Positions 49,140-60,638 of a DNA stretch of 64,000 bases are shown here, in pieces; positions within the stretch are counted from its first letter, which is position 1; every line of letters begins with the position of its first letter. The position numbers and the translations under genes were made by a program. The notes under the pieces are model-generated. The model was given only the letters and a program-made list of their open reading frames with translations. It was not told the origin of the DNA and did not search any database. Origin of the DNA: Pseudomonas frederiksbergensis (GTDB taxonomy: Bacteria > Pseudomonadota > Gammaproteobacteria > Pseudomonadales > Pseudomonadaceae); the NCBI RefSeq assembly GCF_035751725.1, contig NZ_CP142104.1:3906001-3970000 (forward strand), read 5' to 3'.

Positions 49140-51218
49140 TTATGAGCCCTGGGTGACCGGGGCCTCGACAGGTTCGATAGTATCGTGACGGACCACGGCG
49201 CCGAACTGTTGCATCATCTGCTGGATGAACGGATCGTTGTGGATGGACTCCTCGGCTTCGCGCTGTCGGTCGGCACGGCGCCGGGACGCGGCCTGGGCCG
49301 GGGTTTCCTGCTCGGGCTTGATCAGCTCGATGGTCAACGTGAGAGTGCGCTGGTGGTACTGGTTCAGCGCATCGTTGAGGCGACGCTGCTGGGTCGCGTT
49401 GAACAGCGCGCTGTGGGCCGGATCCAGATGCAGCAACCAATGGTCGCCCTCGATCGAGATCAACGTACAGTTGGCGGCGATGCTACCGGTCATGCCGCTG
49501 ATCTGCAGCTTGGGGAACAGCTCCAGCCATTGCAGGGCCAGCCCGGTGGCCGGCATCGCCGCTGGTTCCGGCTCGGGCTCCGGGGCCGGCTCGGCGGCAT
49601 GCTCACTGGCCAGGTCATCCAGGTAGCTGTAGGCCGAATCCATGTCCGGCTCGATGTAATCCTCATCCAGCGGCGGCTCGTCGTCCAGGTCGATGCCCGG
49701 CGTCGCGACATCGACGTCGGCCACTGTTGGCTCCGGCATCGGCGCAGCCACCCACTCGGGTGCGTCGGGCACAACGCTGTCAGGGGTCGGCATGGGCATC
49801 GGCGGCAGCTCGGGCTGCTCGGCGATGGTTTCCAGTACGGGCTCCACGGCGGGTTGCTGGACAACTTCCGGCTCGACCGGGTCGTTCCAAGGCAGGTCGA
49901 TGACTTCTTCGGCGACGGGCCCGGGGAGCGCCTCGACGACTGGCTCAGGTGCCGACTCGACGACCGGCTCCGGCGTGGTAACGACAGGCGCCGGTTGGGC
50001 TTCGGGCGCCGCTACCGGAGCACAAGCCACTGCCGACGCGACAACGGGCGTGGCAGCCACTGGTTTGGCGGAATCAGCTGTGGCCTGGCTGATCCCTACT
50101 GGCTTTAGCGCTTGTCTCGGCGCGTCCGCCGTATCGGCCGGTCGGAACGCAAGCATTCGCAGCAGCACCATCTCGAAGCCGCCACGCGGATCCGGTGCCA
50201 AGGGCAGGTCGCGACGACCGATCAGGCCCATCTGATAATAGAATTGCACGTCTTCGGCAGGCAGCGCCTGGGCCAGAGCCAGCACGCGGTCCCGGTCACC
50301 ATGGCCGTTGTCGACCCCCTCGGGCAAGGCCTGGGCGATGGCGACCCGGTGCAGCACGTTGAGAATCTCCGAAAGCACGCCGTTCCAGTCCGGCCCCTGC
50401 TCAGCCAAGTGGCGCACCGCTTCCAGCAACGCTTTTGCGTCCCCTTCGATCAGCGCATGCAAAACGTCGTAGACCTGGCCGTGATCGAGGGTGCCGAGCA
50501 TGGCGCGCACTTCGGCAGCCATGACCTTGCCTTCACCGAAGGCGATGGCCTGGTCGGTCAGGCTCATGGCGTCACGCATCGAACCGTCGGCGGCGCGTCC
50601 CAGCAGCCACAGCGCATCGTCCTCGAACGGCACGTTCTCGACACCCAGCACATGCGTCAGGTGCTCCACAACGCGTTCCGGCGTCATGTTCTTCAGGGAG
50701 AACTGCAAGCAGCGCGACAGAATCGTTGCAGGGAGTTTCTGCGGGTCGGTGGTCGCCAGGATGAACTTGACGTAGGGCGGCGGCTCTTCAAGCGTCTTGA
50801 GCAGTGCATTGAAGGAATGGCTGGAGAGCATGTGCACTTCGTCGATCAGGTAGACCTTGAAGCGCCCACGGCTCGGGGCGTACTGCACGTTGTCGAGCAG
50901 CTCGCGGGTGTCCTCGACCTTGGTGCGGCTCGCGGCGTCGATTTCGATCAGGTCGACAAAACGACCTTCGTCGATTTCCCGACAGACCGAACATTCGCCG
51001 CAAGGCGTCGAAGTGATACCGGTTTCACAGTTCACGCACTTGGCAATGATCCGCGCGATGGTGGTCTTGCCCACGCCGCGGGTGCCGGTGAACAGATAGG
51101 CATGGTGCAGCCGCTGGCTGTCCAAGGCATTGATCAGAGCCTTGAGCACATGGGTCTGGCCGACCATTTCGCGGAACGAGCGCGGACGCCATTTACGTGC
51201 AAGAACCTGATAACTCAT
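49140..51218 (-). CDS. dnaX: DNA polymerase III subunits gamma/tau
   Basis: Clamp-loader subunit of 692 residues. The N-terminal AAA+ module has Walker A GTRGVGKTTIARII, a zinc-binding Cys set (CVNCETGITSTPCGECSVC), VYLIDEVHML and the sensor LATTDPQKLP with arginine finger SRCLQF. Residues 370-570 are a Pro/Ala/Glu/Val-rich linker of low complexity, followed by the tau C-terminal domain. I see no A-rich slippery heptamer of the E. coli type, so gamma may not be made by that frameshift here. The start at 51218 (MSYQVLARKWRP) is the family start. Confidence 0.96.
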   Translation of the reverse strand: MSYQVLARKWRPRSFREMVGQTHVLKALINALDSQRLHHAYLFTGTRGVGKTTIARIIAKCVNCETGITSTPCGECSVCREIDEGRFVDLIEIDAASRTKVEDTRELLDNVQYAPSRGRFKVYLIDEVHMLSSHSFNALLKTLEEPPPYVKFILATTDPQKLPATILSRCLQFSLKNMTPERVVEHLTHVLGVENVPFEDDALWLLGRAADGSMRDAMSLTDQAIAFGEGKVMAAEVRAMLGTLDHGQVYDVLHALIEGDAKALLEAVRHLAEQGPDWNGVLSEILNVLHRVAIAQALPEGVDNGHGDRDRVLALAQALPAEDVQFYYQMGLIGRRDLPLAPDPRGGFEMVLLRMLAFRPADTADAPRQALKPVGISQATADSAKPVAATPVVASAVACAPVAAPEAQPAPVVTTPEPVVESAPEPVVEALPGPVAEEVIDLPWNDPVEPEVVQQPAVEPVLETIAEQPELPPMPMPTPDSVVPDAPEWVAAPMPEPTVADVDVATPGIDLDDEPPLDEDYIEPDMDSAYSYLDDLASEHAAEPAPEPEPEPAAMPATGLALQWLELFPKLQISGMTGSIAANCTLISIEGDHWLLHLDPAHSALFNATQQRRLNDALNQYHQRTLTLTIELIKPEQETPAQAASRRRADRQREAEESIHNDPFIQQMMQQFGAVVRHDTIEPVEAPVTQGS

Positions 51219-51361
51219 CGAAAACCGTCGCAACGAAGGAACATAAGCGGCTAATGCTAGCGGAGCAGGGGCGAAATTGCATCCGGTGTACTCGTCTAAT
51301 CTGACTAAGCTTTGTTGGAAAGCTCGGTTGTCGACACGCTTTTGTTCAGTCAGGAGAGTTT

Positions 51362-52129
51362 ATGCGCTTGGCCATGGGGGCTTTGCTGTTATTGGGAACG
51401 GGATGTTTCGCTGATGAGGCCCCCTTGCGTTTCGCCATCGCCGATGGCTGGGCCATGCCCATGGTGCAGATCGATAGAGACCGCCCGACCCAGGGCATCC
51501 TGCCGGACATCATGACCAGCCTGGCGACGCAGGTGGGCATGCCGGCGCAATTCCATATCCTGGCCCGCGCAAGGCTGGACAGCGCCATGGAGCATGGCGA
51601 AATAGACCTGCGCTGTTACGTCTCGCCTGATTGGGTAAAGGATAAAGGCGGGGATTATCTATGGAGTGTCCCGCTATTCTTCCAGCGCGATGTGCTCGTC
51701 GGTTCGGCCAGCGCTCCCGCCCGCATAACGCCACGGGCGCTCACGCAACAGTCCATTGGTACCGTGCTCAGCTACAGCTATCCCACCCTGCAGCCATTGT
51801 TCGACAGCGGCCACCTGCGGCGTGACGATGCGCGTAGCCAGGATCAAGTGTTGGCAAAACTGTTGGCCGGGCGCTATCGCTATGCGGTCAGTAATCAATG
51901 GGCGCTGGACTGGTTCAACCAGCGTCACAGCGCTGACCGACAGCTACATGAAGTCGCCGTCCTCCAGGAACAGCGACTGAGCTGCTATGTGCGCAATGAT
52001 CCGAAGATTCCGGCACAGCGCATCCTGCGCACCTTGTTGAACATGAAAATGTCCGGGGAAATCGACGCGATCATCCAGCTCTATACCGGCCGCTCCGAAG
52101 GGTCGCAGGCCGACGTCGCGTCTCCGTGA
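51362..52129 (+). CDS. Periplasmic substrate-binding protein, SBP family 3 type
   Basis: Protein of 255 residues. A short signal peptide (MRLAMGALLLLGTGCFADEA) precedes an amino-acid-type binding fold (PLRFAIADGWAMPMV, TQGILPDIMTSLATQVGM, TVLSYSYPTLQPLF). The Cys in GTGCFAD might suggest a lipoprotein, but the lipobox is poor. No permease or ATPase gene is adjacent, so it may be an orphan sensor-type binding protein. AGGAG precedes the ATG. Its last 49 bp overlap the convergent GGDEF-EAL gene. Confidence 0.8.
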   Translation: MRLAMGALLLLGTGCFADEAPLRFAIADGWAMPMVQIDRDRPTQGILPDIMTSLATQVGMPAQFHILARARLDSAMEHGEIDLRCYVSPDWVKDKGGDYLWSVPLFFQRDVLVGSASAPARITPRALTQQSIGTVLSYSYPTLQPLFDSGHLRRDDARSQDQVLAKLLAGRYRYAVSNQWALDWFNQRHSADRQLHEVAVLQEQRLSCYVRNDPKIPAQRILRTLLNMKMSGEIDAIIQLYTGRSEGSQADVASP

Positions 52130-53835
52130 CTTCCAGGCAGGGCCTGCCATTGCGGTGGCGGGACAAAGCTCTTCGCCCAGCCGGGCACCTGGCCGGCCGG
52201 CATGGGCCGGGCGATGAAATACCCTTGGGCCACCTCGCAGCCCAGGCGCAGCAGCAACTGACCGTGCTCGAGGCTGTCCAGGCCCTCCGCGACCACCTGG
52301 CGACCAAATGCCCGGGCCAAGCCGATCACCGCCTTGGTCAACGCCAGGTCATCCCGGTCTTGAAGAATATCGCGCACGAATGTCTTGTCGATTTTGATGG
52401 TTTGCGTACGCAAGTGCTTGAGGTCGTTGAGCGAACAATGGCCCGTGCCGAATCCACCCAGGGAGAACGCTACCCCCAAGGCTTGGCAGGCCTGGAGGCA
52501 GGCGCTGACCTGGGCGAGATTTTCCACCGCGACCGACTCGACAATCTGCAGGTCGAGCATGCGCGGGGACACCGCCGGATGCCGTTCCAACATTGCCTGC
52601 AACCGCTCGACGAAATCCGCCCGCTGGAAGTGCCGCGCCGATATGTTGATGCTCACCGGCCACCCCTGCCCCACACGTTGCCATTGCTGTAGCTGGGTCA
52701 GCACCTGCTCCATGACCCATTCGCCCACCTCGACAATCAGGTCGGTCTCTTCCACCAACGGCAGGAACTCACGCGGCGGCACCAGCCCACGCTGCGGGTG
52801 TTTCCAACGCAACAACGCCTCGAGACCTACCACTGCACCATTGCGCATGTTGACCTTGGGCTGGAAATGCAGCCGCAGCTCATTGTCAGCCAGGGCTTGG
52901 CGGACCCGCTCAACGGTCTGGTAGGTGGCCCGCACCTCTTTGTCCCTGGACACATCGAACAGATGGAAACGATTGCGACCGCTCTGCTTGGCCACATACA
53001 TCGCCTGGTCGGCGTGGCGCAGCAACGTATCGGCGTCCTCGTTATCCCAGGGAAACAGGGTGACACCGACGCTGGCGAAAACATTGATGCTCTTGCCGTC
53101 GATGACGTAAGGCATGGAGACCGCGACCAGCACCCGGTTCAATGCCGCGTGCAGCTCGTCCATGCCATGCACATGACGCAACACCAGCACAAACTCATCC
53201 CCGGCCAGTCGAGCGACAACGTCCTCGCCGCGCACAATGCTGCGCAACCGCCTGGCGACCTCTATCAGCAATCGATCACCGCTGGCGTGGCCATAACCAT
53301 CGTTGACTGCCTTGAAACCGTCCAGGTCGAGCATGCACACGGCGAGGGGCAGGTTTTCCACCTGGGAAAATTCAAGCGCCTGGTCCAGCAGGTCGGACAA
53401 GTAGGTGCGATTGGGCAACCCCGTGAGCACGTCATGACCGACACGCCATTGCAGTGAATGCAGCAGGCGACGTTTTTCGCTGACATCGAAACGGATCGCC
53501 AGATAACGCTCGACGCGCCCCGTGGTTTCGTCGGCTACCGGCACCAGCGTGGTATCGACCCAATGCAGCGTACCGTCCTTGGCCCGATTGCAGATTTCAC
53601 CCTTCCAGACTTTTCCCACGGCGATAGTCCGCCACATGGCACTGAAGAACTCACCGGGATGCTGGCCGGAATTGAGGAGCCGGTGGCTCTCCCCCAGCAG
53701 CTCATCGCGCGGGTAGCCAAACAGCTCGCAAAACTGATCGTTGACGTACGTGATACGCCCGTTCAAGTCGGTTTCGGAAAAAATGGCGGCGGCGTCGACA
53801 GCCCTGCGGTACTTCTTATCCATCGAAGCAGTCAT
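52081..53835 (-). CDS. PAS-GGDEF-EAL protein with a degenerate EAL domain
   Basis: Cyclic-di-GMP protein of 584 residues without membrane helices. The PAS domain is at about 10-115 (LNGRITYVNDQFCELFGYP). The GGDEF domain, at about 130-300, has LAGDEFVLV as its active loop; AGDEF variants can be active. The EAL domain starts at about 315 and keeps GLEALLRW, KIDKTFV and QGYFIARPM. However, the usual DDFGTGYSS is GGFGTGHCSL near residue 459, so the metal-binding Asp pair is gone. Phosphodiesterase activity is therefore doubtful, and the EAL may only bind c-di-GMP. The start at 53835 is a choice; 53823 and 53871 are in frame and none has a clear ribosome site. Confidence 0.9.
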   Translation of the reverse strand: MTASMDKKYRRAVDAAAIFSETDLNGRITYVNDQFCELFGYPRDELLGESHRLLNSGQHPGEFFSAMWRTIAVGKVWKGEICNRAKDGTLHWVDTTLVPVADETTGRVERYLAIRFDVSEKRRLLHSLQWRVGHDVLTGLPNRTYLSDLLDQALEFSQVENLPLAVCMLDLDGFKAVNDGYGHASGDRLLIEVARRLRSIVRGEDVVARLAGDEFVLVLRHVHGMDELHAALNRVLVAVSMPYVIDGKSINVFASVGVTLFPWDNEDADTLLRHADQAMYVAKQSGRNRFHLFDVSRDKEVRATYQTVERVRQALADNELRLHFQPKVNMRNGAVVGLEALLRWKHPQRGLVPPREFLPLVEETDLIVEVGEWVMEQVLTQLQQWQRVGQGWPVSINISARHFQRADFVERLQAMLERHPAVSPRMLDLQIVESVAVENLAQVSACLQACQALGVAFSLGGFGTGHCSLNDLKHLRTQTIKIDKTFVRDILQDRDDLALTKAVIGLARAFGRQVVAEGLDSLEHGQLLLRLGCEVAQGYFIARPMPAGQVPGWAKSFVPPPQWQALPGSHGDATSACDPSERPV

Positions 53836-54162
53836 CCATGAGTCAGGCTCGTTTGTCGCGCGCGGTTGCACCGCCCCCCGGACGGGCGAAAATCAACTAG
53901 GCTCAAATACCTTGAGAAAGCTGGAGTACGGACGCTGGCGGTGCGGCCTGAACCCTCCTAGCCCCGCCTTGTGTCACTGCGAAAAGAAGCACGAGCCCCG
54001 GCCTACCCACACGCCCGGCTTCCAAAGCAGAACACCAAACTCCCGTACCAAAGGCCGATTCTACGAAACACATCACATTTTGCAAAGCAAGGTGATGGAA
54101 CGCGCGGTTGCCTAATGCGAAAATCTATCGTTAAGTTCTTGATTCTGAATGGGAATTAAGCG
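53836..54162. other. Divergent spacer between the GGDEF-EAL gene and the XRE gene
   Basis: About 330 bp with no credible gene on either strand. It should carry the promoters of both flanking genes, but I could not identify convincing -35/-10 pairs, RNA structures or repeats. Confidence 0.4.
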
Positions 54163-54477
54163 ATGCAAATTTCAAGTCTGGGTCCAGCCATCAGACGCTA
54201 CCGCAAAGTAGCGGGGCTGACTCAGGCTGAACTTGGCGAAAAGACCGGTTTTGACCCGAAAACCATCAGCCGCTTCGAAACCGGTACCTACACTCCCAGC
54301 GTCGAAGCATTGCTCCTGCTTGCCAACGTACTGGACGTCCAGCCCAAGGTTTTTTTCGCAGACATGGGCGACGAAGACGAGCAACGGGCGTACCTGTTCA
54401 GCGTCATCCACAAAGCCACCCCGAAAGACCTCGGGAAGCTGATTGCGGCGGTCGACCAGGCGCTGGCCAAGCCTTGA
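54163..54477 (+). CDS. XRE-family helix-turn-helix regulator
   Basis: Protein of 104 residues. The Cro/cI-type HTH occupies residues 8-62 (IRRYRKVAGLTQAELGEKTG, then TISRFETGTYTPSVEALLLL), followed by a short acidic linker and a C-terminal helix pair (TPKDLGKLIAAVDQAL). It is too short for a sensor domain. No phage or toxin partner is adjacent. Its target is unknown; the neighbouring Pr6Pr gene is convergent. Confidence 0.88.
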   Translation: MQISSLGPAIRRYRKVAGLTQAELGEKTGFDPKTISRFETGTYTPSVEALLLLANVLDVQPKVFFADMGDEDEQRAYLFSVIHKATPKDLGKLIAAVDQALAKP

Positions 54478-54541
54478 TGCGATGTGAAACGGGCGATGCC
54501 TGGCAGATCGCAAGCGTTGCCGGGCTGGCAGTCCAAACCGA

Positions 54542-55195
54542 TCAACCCTTGCCTCTCGCCCGATCCACGGCCACGACCACCCAAGACACCAGCAAAAAAC
54601 CCACCAGCACCATCAACGCATTAGTCAGGGTCTGCGGATAACCCAATCGATCCACTTCGATGAAGGGATAAGGATAGGAGCCGACCCAGCGGCCGCGTAT
54701 CAGGATGTAAATGAAATAGACCAAGGGGTAGATCAGCCACGGCCACACACTGCTCCAGCGCAAGATTCCCTTTGGCACGCAGAACCACCAATAGATGACA
54801 AACAGGATAGGCATCACGTCGTGCAGCAACTCATCGGCCACCCATTGCAAACCCTGGGGATTCCAGGTGTGACGCAGCAGCAGGTTGTAGGCCAGGCAGA
54901 CCAATACGATGGCGGCAACCACCCCGCCCTGTACGGACGGCCGAAGGAAGAAGCGCCGCAACGGCGAATCGCCTGAGGTAGCAGCGAACGTCAGCACCAC
55001 CGCTACCAAAATATTGGTCAGCACCGTGAAATAACTGAAAAAGACATCCACTCCCCCCAGCAAACTCCTCCCATCCTGCCAGCGCGAAGCCAGGATCAGA
55101 TAAAGCTGGAGAAACAATGCCAACCTTCCGAGCGCCGCAGCGAACTTGACCGCGATGCCGCTTGCGCCTTGCGTTGATACTCTGTCTTCGCTCAT
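54542..55195 (-). CDS. Pr6Pr family six-helix membrane protein
   Basis: Protein of 217 residues with about six membrane helices (LGRLALFLQLYLILA, TVLTNILVAVVLTFAA, GVVAAIVLVCLAYNLLL, VMPILFVIYWWF and more). Conserved features are FFSYFTVLTN and WPLIYPLVYFIY-like stretches (here WPWLIYPLVYFIY). This matches the Pr6Pr (FAR-17a/AIG1-like) group, whose function in bacteria is unknown. The ATG at 55195 has AGGGG upstream; the frame extends to 55297 without support. A perfect LuxR-box-like palindrome lies 111 bp upstream. Confidence 0.82.
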   Translation of the reverse strand: MSEDRVSTQGASGIAVKFAAALGRLALFLQLYLILASRWQDGRSLLGGVDVFFSYFTVLTNILVAVVLTFAATSGDSPLRRFFLRPSVQGGVVAAIVLVCLAYNLLLRHTWNPQGLQWVADELLHDVMPILFVIYWWFCVPKGILRWSSVWPWLIYPLVYFIYILIRGRWVGSYPYPFIEVDRLGYPQTLTNALMVLVGFLLVSWVVVAVDRARGKG

Positions 55196-55305
55196 GAGCT
55201 TGCCCCTGGCTGCGCGCCCCTGCGACTGCAAAGCCCCATGGATTGGGTACTCGATCAACAGGTGCCTGACGCACACGAACGTAGGAAAAAGGGGCATCCG
55301 GCTCT

Positions 55306-55323
55306 ACTGTCAGATCTGACAGT
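55306..55323. promoter_or_regulatory. LuxR-box-like perfect palindrome upstream of the Pr6Pr gene
   Basis: ACTGTCAGATCTGACAGT, an 18-bp perfect palindrome with the CTG-N10-CAG shape and AGATCT centre of LuxR/TraR-type operators. On the minus strand TACGTT (55283-55278), a modest -10, is centred about 34 bp downstream. The only gene suitably placed is the Pr6Pr gene; ffs upstream has its own promoter. Confidence 0.55.
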
Positions 55324-55462
55324 CCCGATCAACGGTAGGAAAACGCGTGAGCGCACGACACTTGGACAGCAGGGAACATTGACCGAACCCGGCGCAAAAA
55401 AAGAAATCATGGAGAATTTTGGCAGACCTTGCGAACGAAGGCCTGGAGCGTTATGGAGGCAA

Positions 55463-55563
55463 CCCCACCAGCCACACCCCGGCACACAATGTTCCCGCTG
55501 TGGCTGCTTCCTTCCGGATCTGACCAGGTTCACGGGTAATCGTTGCGGGGGGACCGATGGGGT
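55463..55563 (-). ncRNA. ffs: Signal recognition particle RNA (4.5S, small bacterial type)
   Basis: On the minus strand the conserved SRP helix 8 sequence GTCAGATCCGGAAGGAAGCA is present with the GGAA tetraloop, inside a long hairpin. The 5' end ACCCCATCGG pairs with the 3' end TGGTGGGGT. The RNA binds Ffh for co-translational targeting. The ends are estimated from base pairing and the exact 5' and 3' nucleotides may differ by a few bases. It lies near dnaX as in P. aeruginosa. Confidence 0.93.
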
Positions 55564-55599
55564 CACCATAACGACGCCCGCCTGACGGCGAGCCGCGCC

Positions 55600-55627
55600 A
55601 TTGTACCTATCTGACAAGAAGTTACAA
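55600..55627 (-). promoter_or_regulatory. Promoter of ffs
   Basis: Minus strand TTGTAA (55627-55622), 16 bp, TACAAT (55605-55600). Transcription would begin about 30 nt before the mature 5' end, consistent with 5' processing of the 4.5S RNA precursor. Confidence 0.6.
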
Positions 55628-55741
55628 CCGTTCGTGTCATATTGAAAAAACCGAAGATGTTCAAGCACTTGCTGTGGGAGCAAAGCCTGCTCGCAAAGGC
55701 GTCGGCACATTCGATAGGATGCCGGCTTCCATCCATAGGAC

Positions 55742-56902
55742 CTACAACAACACCTCATCCGCCCGACCGCCCTCCTCCTGGATCACCAGATGGATGAAAT
55801 GCAATTTGGTGATCACCGCCGCCGGTACGACGAACGGGTAGAAATCCGGCTGACCCATGCTGCGGGACAATTCGTTGAGCATGCCGGCCAGCTCGATCCA
55901 CGCATTGACGAACGAAAGGAAGGCCGCGCCGCCTGCGTGTTCGGCATCGTACAAGGTCTCGGGGGGGAACGGCTGGTAGTCGAAATCCATTTCCCGCGCA
56001 CTCATGCCGAAGCCCAACGCGGTGTCGACGGCGTCCATCATGTGCAGGTAATGGGCCCAGGTTTCGGCCCAGTCTTCCCAGGGATGCATGGTGGCGTAGG
56101 CGCTCACGTAGCGGCTTTGCCAATCCAGCGGCGCGCCTTGTTGGTAATGCCGCTCCAAAGCCTCGGAATAACTGGCACGCTCATCGCCGAACAGCGTGCG
56201 AAACGGCTCCAGCCAATGGCTGTCGGCAATCAACCGATCCCAATAATAATGGCCGACCTCGTGACGAAAATGCCCGAGCAACGTGCGATACGGCTCGTGC
56301 ATCTGCTGGCGCACGTGCTCGCGATGAGCATCGTCGGCTTCCTTGATGTCGAGGGTGACAAGGCCGCTGGCGTGCCCGGTCGTCGGCGGTTTTCCGTCGG
56401 GATCGACGCCGATGAAGTCGAAGGCCAGGCCGATGTTGTCGTCGGCGGTCTTCGGGATGACCGGCAGGCCGAGGGTAATAAGTTGTGCCACGAGACGACG
56501 CTTGGCGGTTTCGACCTTGCACCAGCGTTCAGGGTTTTCCGGGATCGACAGGTCGGGAATCGTGCGGTTCAGGCTGCAGGCGATGCACAGCGTGTCTTGC
56601 CCGCTGGCTGGCAGCAGCCAGTTGCAGGCCGCGGGGGTATCGAGATTGGCGCAGCGACGGAACAGTCCGGCCTGCGGGTCGACATCCAAGGTCCAGGTAC
56701 CAGGCTGCTCGCCGGGTTGCAGGGACGACAGGCGACTCTGCTCCGGCTGATAGCCCAGCGCCGCCAGGCAGGCCAGGCATTGGCTGTTGCGAAAGAACAG
56801 CGACTGACCGCAACGACACGGCCAGATCTTACTGTTACGTGATCGATCGCCCAGAAACGGCGCGGCGATGCGTGAGCTCAGTTGTTCGAAGAAGCGGTAC
56901 AT
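55742..56902 (-). CDS. Putative zinc-binding metallopeptidase with N-terminal zinc ribbon
   Basis: Soluble protein of 386 residues. The N-terminal CRCGQSLFFRNSQCLAC forms a zinc ribbon. A His-Glu-x-x-His site (FRHEVGHYYWDRL) lies near residue 213, with a possible third ligand in HPWEDWAETWAHYLHMMD near residue 270. It matches the family annotated as putative zinc-binding metallopeptidase (Peptidase_Mx, formerly DUF2248). No signal peptide; substrate unknown. GGAGAG precedes the ATG at 56902. Neighbours give no hint of function. Confidence 0.85.
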   Translation of the reverse strand: MYRFFEQLSSRIAAPFLGDRSRNSKIWPCRCGQSLFFRNSQCLACLAALGYQPEQSRLSSLQPGEQPGTWTLDVDPQAGLFRRCANLDTPAACNWLLPASGQDTLCIACSLNRTIPDLSIPENPERWCKVETAKRRLVAQLITLGLPVIPKTADDNIGLAFDFIGVDPDGKPPTTGHASGLVTLDIKEADDAHREHVRQQMHEPYRTLLGHFRHEVGHYYWDRLIADSHWLEPFRTLFGDERASYSEALERHYQQGAPLDWQSRYVSAYATMHPWEDWAETWAHYLHMMDAVDTALGFGMSAREMDFDYQPFPPETLYDAEHAGGAAFLSFVNAWIELAGMLNELSRSMGQPDFYPFVVPAAVITKLHFIHLVIQEEGGRADEVLL

Positions 56903-56987
56903 GGCGATCTCTCCCTGGAGCCTGCAAGACTAGATCGCCTTACGTTCATGATCGTTCCAAATCACTGGGTCATGACGCCGATAAACC

Positions 56988-57015
56988 GTGGCGAGGGTAC
57001 AAGCTCCCTCGCCAC
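56988..57015. repeat. REP-like palindrome after ligA
   Basis: GTGGCGAGGG and CTCCCTCGCCAC with a short centre, a single REP-type hairpin 18 bp downstream of the ligA stop. Confidence 0.65.
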
Positions 57016-57032
57016 AAATAAGCCGAGGACCC

Positions 57033-59399
<2,367 letters not shown>

Positions 59400-59409
59400 T
59401 CATAAAGCA

Positions 59410-59438
59410 AAAGAGCAGCCTGGGCTGCTCATTTTTTA
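59410..59438. terminator. Terminator between zipA and ligA
   Basis: GAGCAGCC and GGCTGCTC form a perfect stem. T-rich ends lie on both strands. On the minus strand it follows zipA and lies only about 20 bp before ligA, so ligA needs its own promoter or read-through. Confidence 0.7.
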
Positions 59439-59480
59439 AACCATCGGCAAGTCCTGGCTGGACCGACCGACTGCAGAACC

Positions 59481-59509
59481 TGTGGCGAGGGATTTATCCC
59501 CGCGCCACA
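59481..59509. repeat. REP-like palindrome between zipA and ligA
   Basis: TGTGGCGAGGGAT and ATCCCCGCGCCACA form an imperfect hairpin of the REP variant with a GATTTATCC centre, just after the zipA stop. Confidence 0.6.
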
Positions 59510-59535
59510 AAAGCTCCCTAGCCCACAGCCCGGCT

Positions 59536-60381
59536 TCAGCGCTTCTGGGTCAGCGCACGGCGCTCGAACTCGACGATGCGCTGGCGGTAGTGCTCGATGG
59601 TCTGGGCGGTCAGCACGCTGCGCTGGTCGTCCTTCAGCTCGCCGTTGAGCTCCTGGGACAACTTGCGAGCCGCGGCCACCATCACGTCGAAAGCCTGCTT
59701 GGGATGGCGCGGGCCCGGCAGCCCGAGGAAGAAACTCACCGCCGGCGTGCTGAAATGATCGATGTCGTCGAGATCGAACACGCCAGGCTTGACGGCATTG
59801 GCCATGGAGAACAGCACCTCGCCGTTGCCGGCCATGCTCTCGTGACGGTGGAAAATGTCCATCTCGCCAAAACGCAGGCCGCTTTCCAGGATGTTCTGCA
59901 GCAACGCAGGGCCCTTGAAGCCGGACGGGTCGCGGCAGATCACGCTGATCACCAGCACTTCTTCGGCCTGGGCCTGGTCCTTGTCGCCGCCGGACGGCTT
60001 GCTCTCGTCCGGGAAGTCGTCGTCACGACTGTTGAAGCTCGGGCCGCCATCCAGGTCGAGGTTCAGGTTCAAATCCCCCTGGGACGGCTCGCTGTTGCGC
60101 TTGCCTCGCTTGGAGCCCGACTCCCGTGGCTCGCGGGCAGGCGCGCTCATGGACGGCAAATCGTGTTCGTCCAGCTGCGGCTCCTTGTGGGTGTCCAGCA
60201 CCCGGGGCGGACCCAACAGCTCGGCGTTATCGTCCTCATCGGGCAGGTTCGACAGGCTGCGATCCAGGCGAAACTTGAGTTTGCCCTTGCCGCCGCGCAT
60301 GCGACGCCAGCCGTCGAAAAGAATACCGGCAATGACAATGATGCCGATGACGATCAGCCACTCGCGCAGACCGATTTCCAT
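59536..60381 (-). CDS. zipA: Cell division protein ZipA
   Basis: Protein of 281 residues that anchors FtsZ to the membrane. An N-terminal helix ([18 protein letters not shown]) is followed by a charged linker at about 30-140 and the C-terminal FtsZ-binding domain ([40 protein letters not shown]). The linker is less Pro/Gln-rich than in E. coli. It follows smc with about 255 bp between them. Confidence 0.94.
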   Translation of the reverse strand: MEIGLREWLIVIGIIVIAGILFDGWRRMRGGKGKLKFRLDRSLSNLPDEDDNAELLGPPRVLDTHKEPQLDEHDLPSMSAPAREPRESGSKRGKRNSEPSQGDLNLNLDLDGGPSFNSRDDDFPDESKPSGGDKDQAQAEEVLVISVICRDPSGFKGPALLQNILESGLRFGEMDIFHRHESMAGNGEVLFSMANAVKPGVFDLDDIDHFSTPAVSFFLGLPGPRHPKQAFDVMVAAARKLSQELNGELKDDQRSVLTAQTIEHYRQRIVEFERRALTQKR

Positions 60382-60638
60382 GTAATCCCGTGCCTCTATA
60401 AAAATGCTGAAAAATAAGGGGCTTAGCTATTTGCAAACCGCTTTAAAACGTGGCGCCAACTCTATGTTCTGAATGGCGTTTTGCCCACGCATACGAAAAA
60501 TTGACATTAAACTAGCACGACCAAAGATAACTTTACACCGTCTGTCGCATAGGCTTGTGCCAATCTGTGAAATGTCCGGCAAGCGCAGAGGGTAAAAAAG
60601 TCCTACAGCGCCTCGCGCAAACTCCTACTGCTGGCGTT

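Noticed and set aside
49560..50060. GC-rich repetitive tract inside dnaX as a separate repeat element
   Set aside because: It encodes the Pro/Ala/Glu-rich linker of tau in frame and shows no exact repeat unit.
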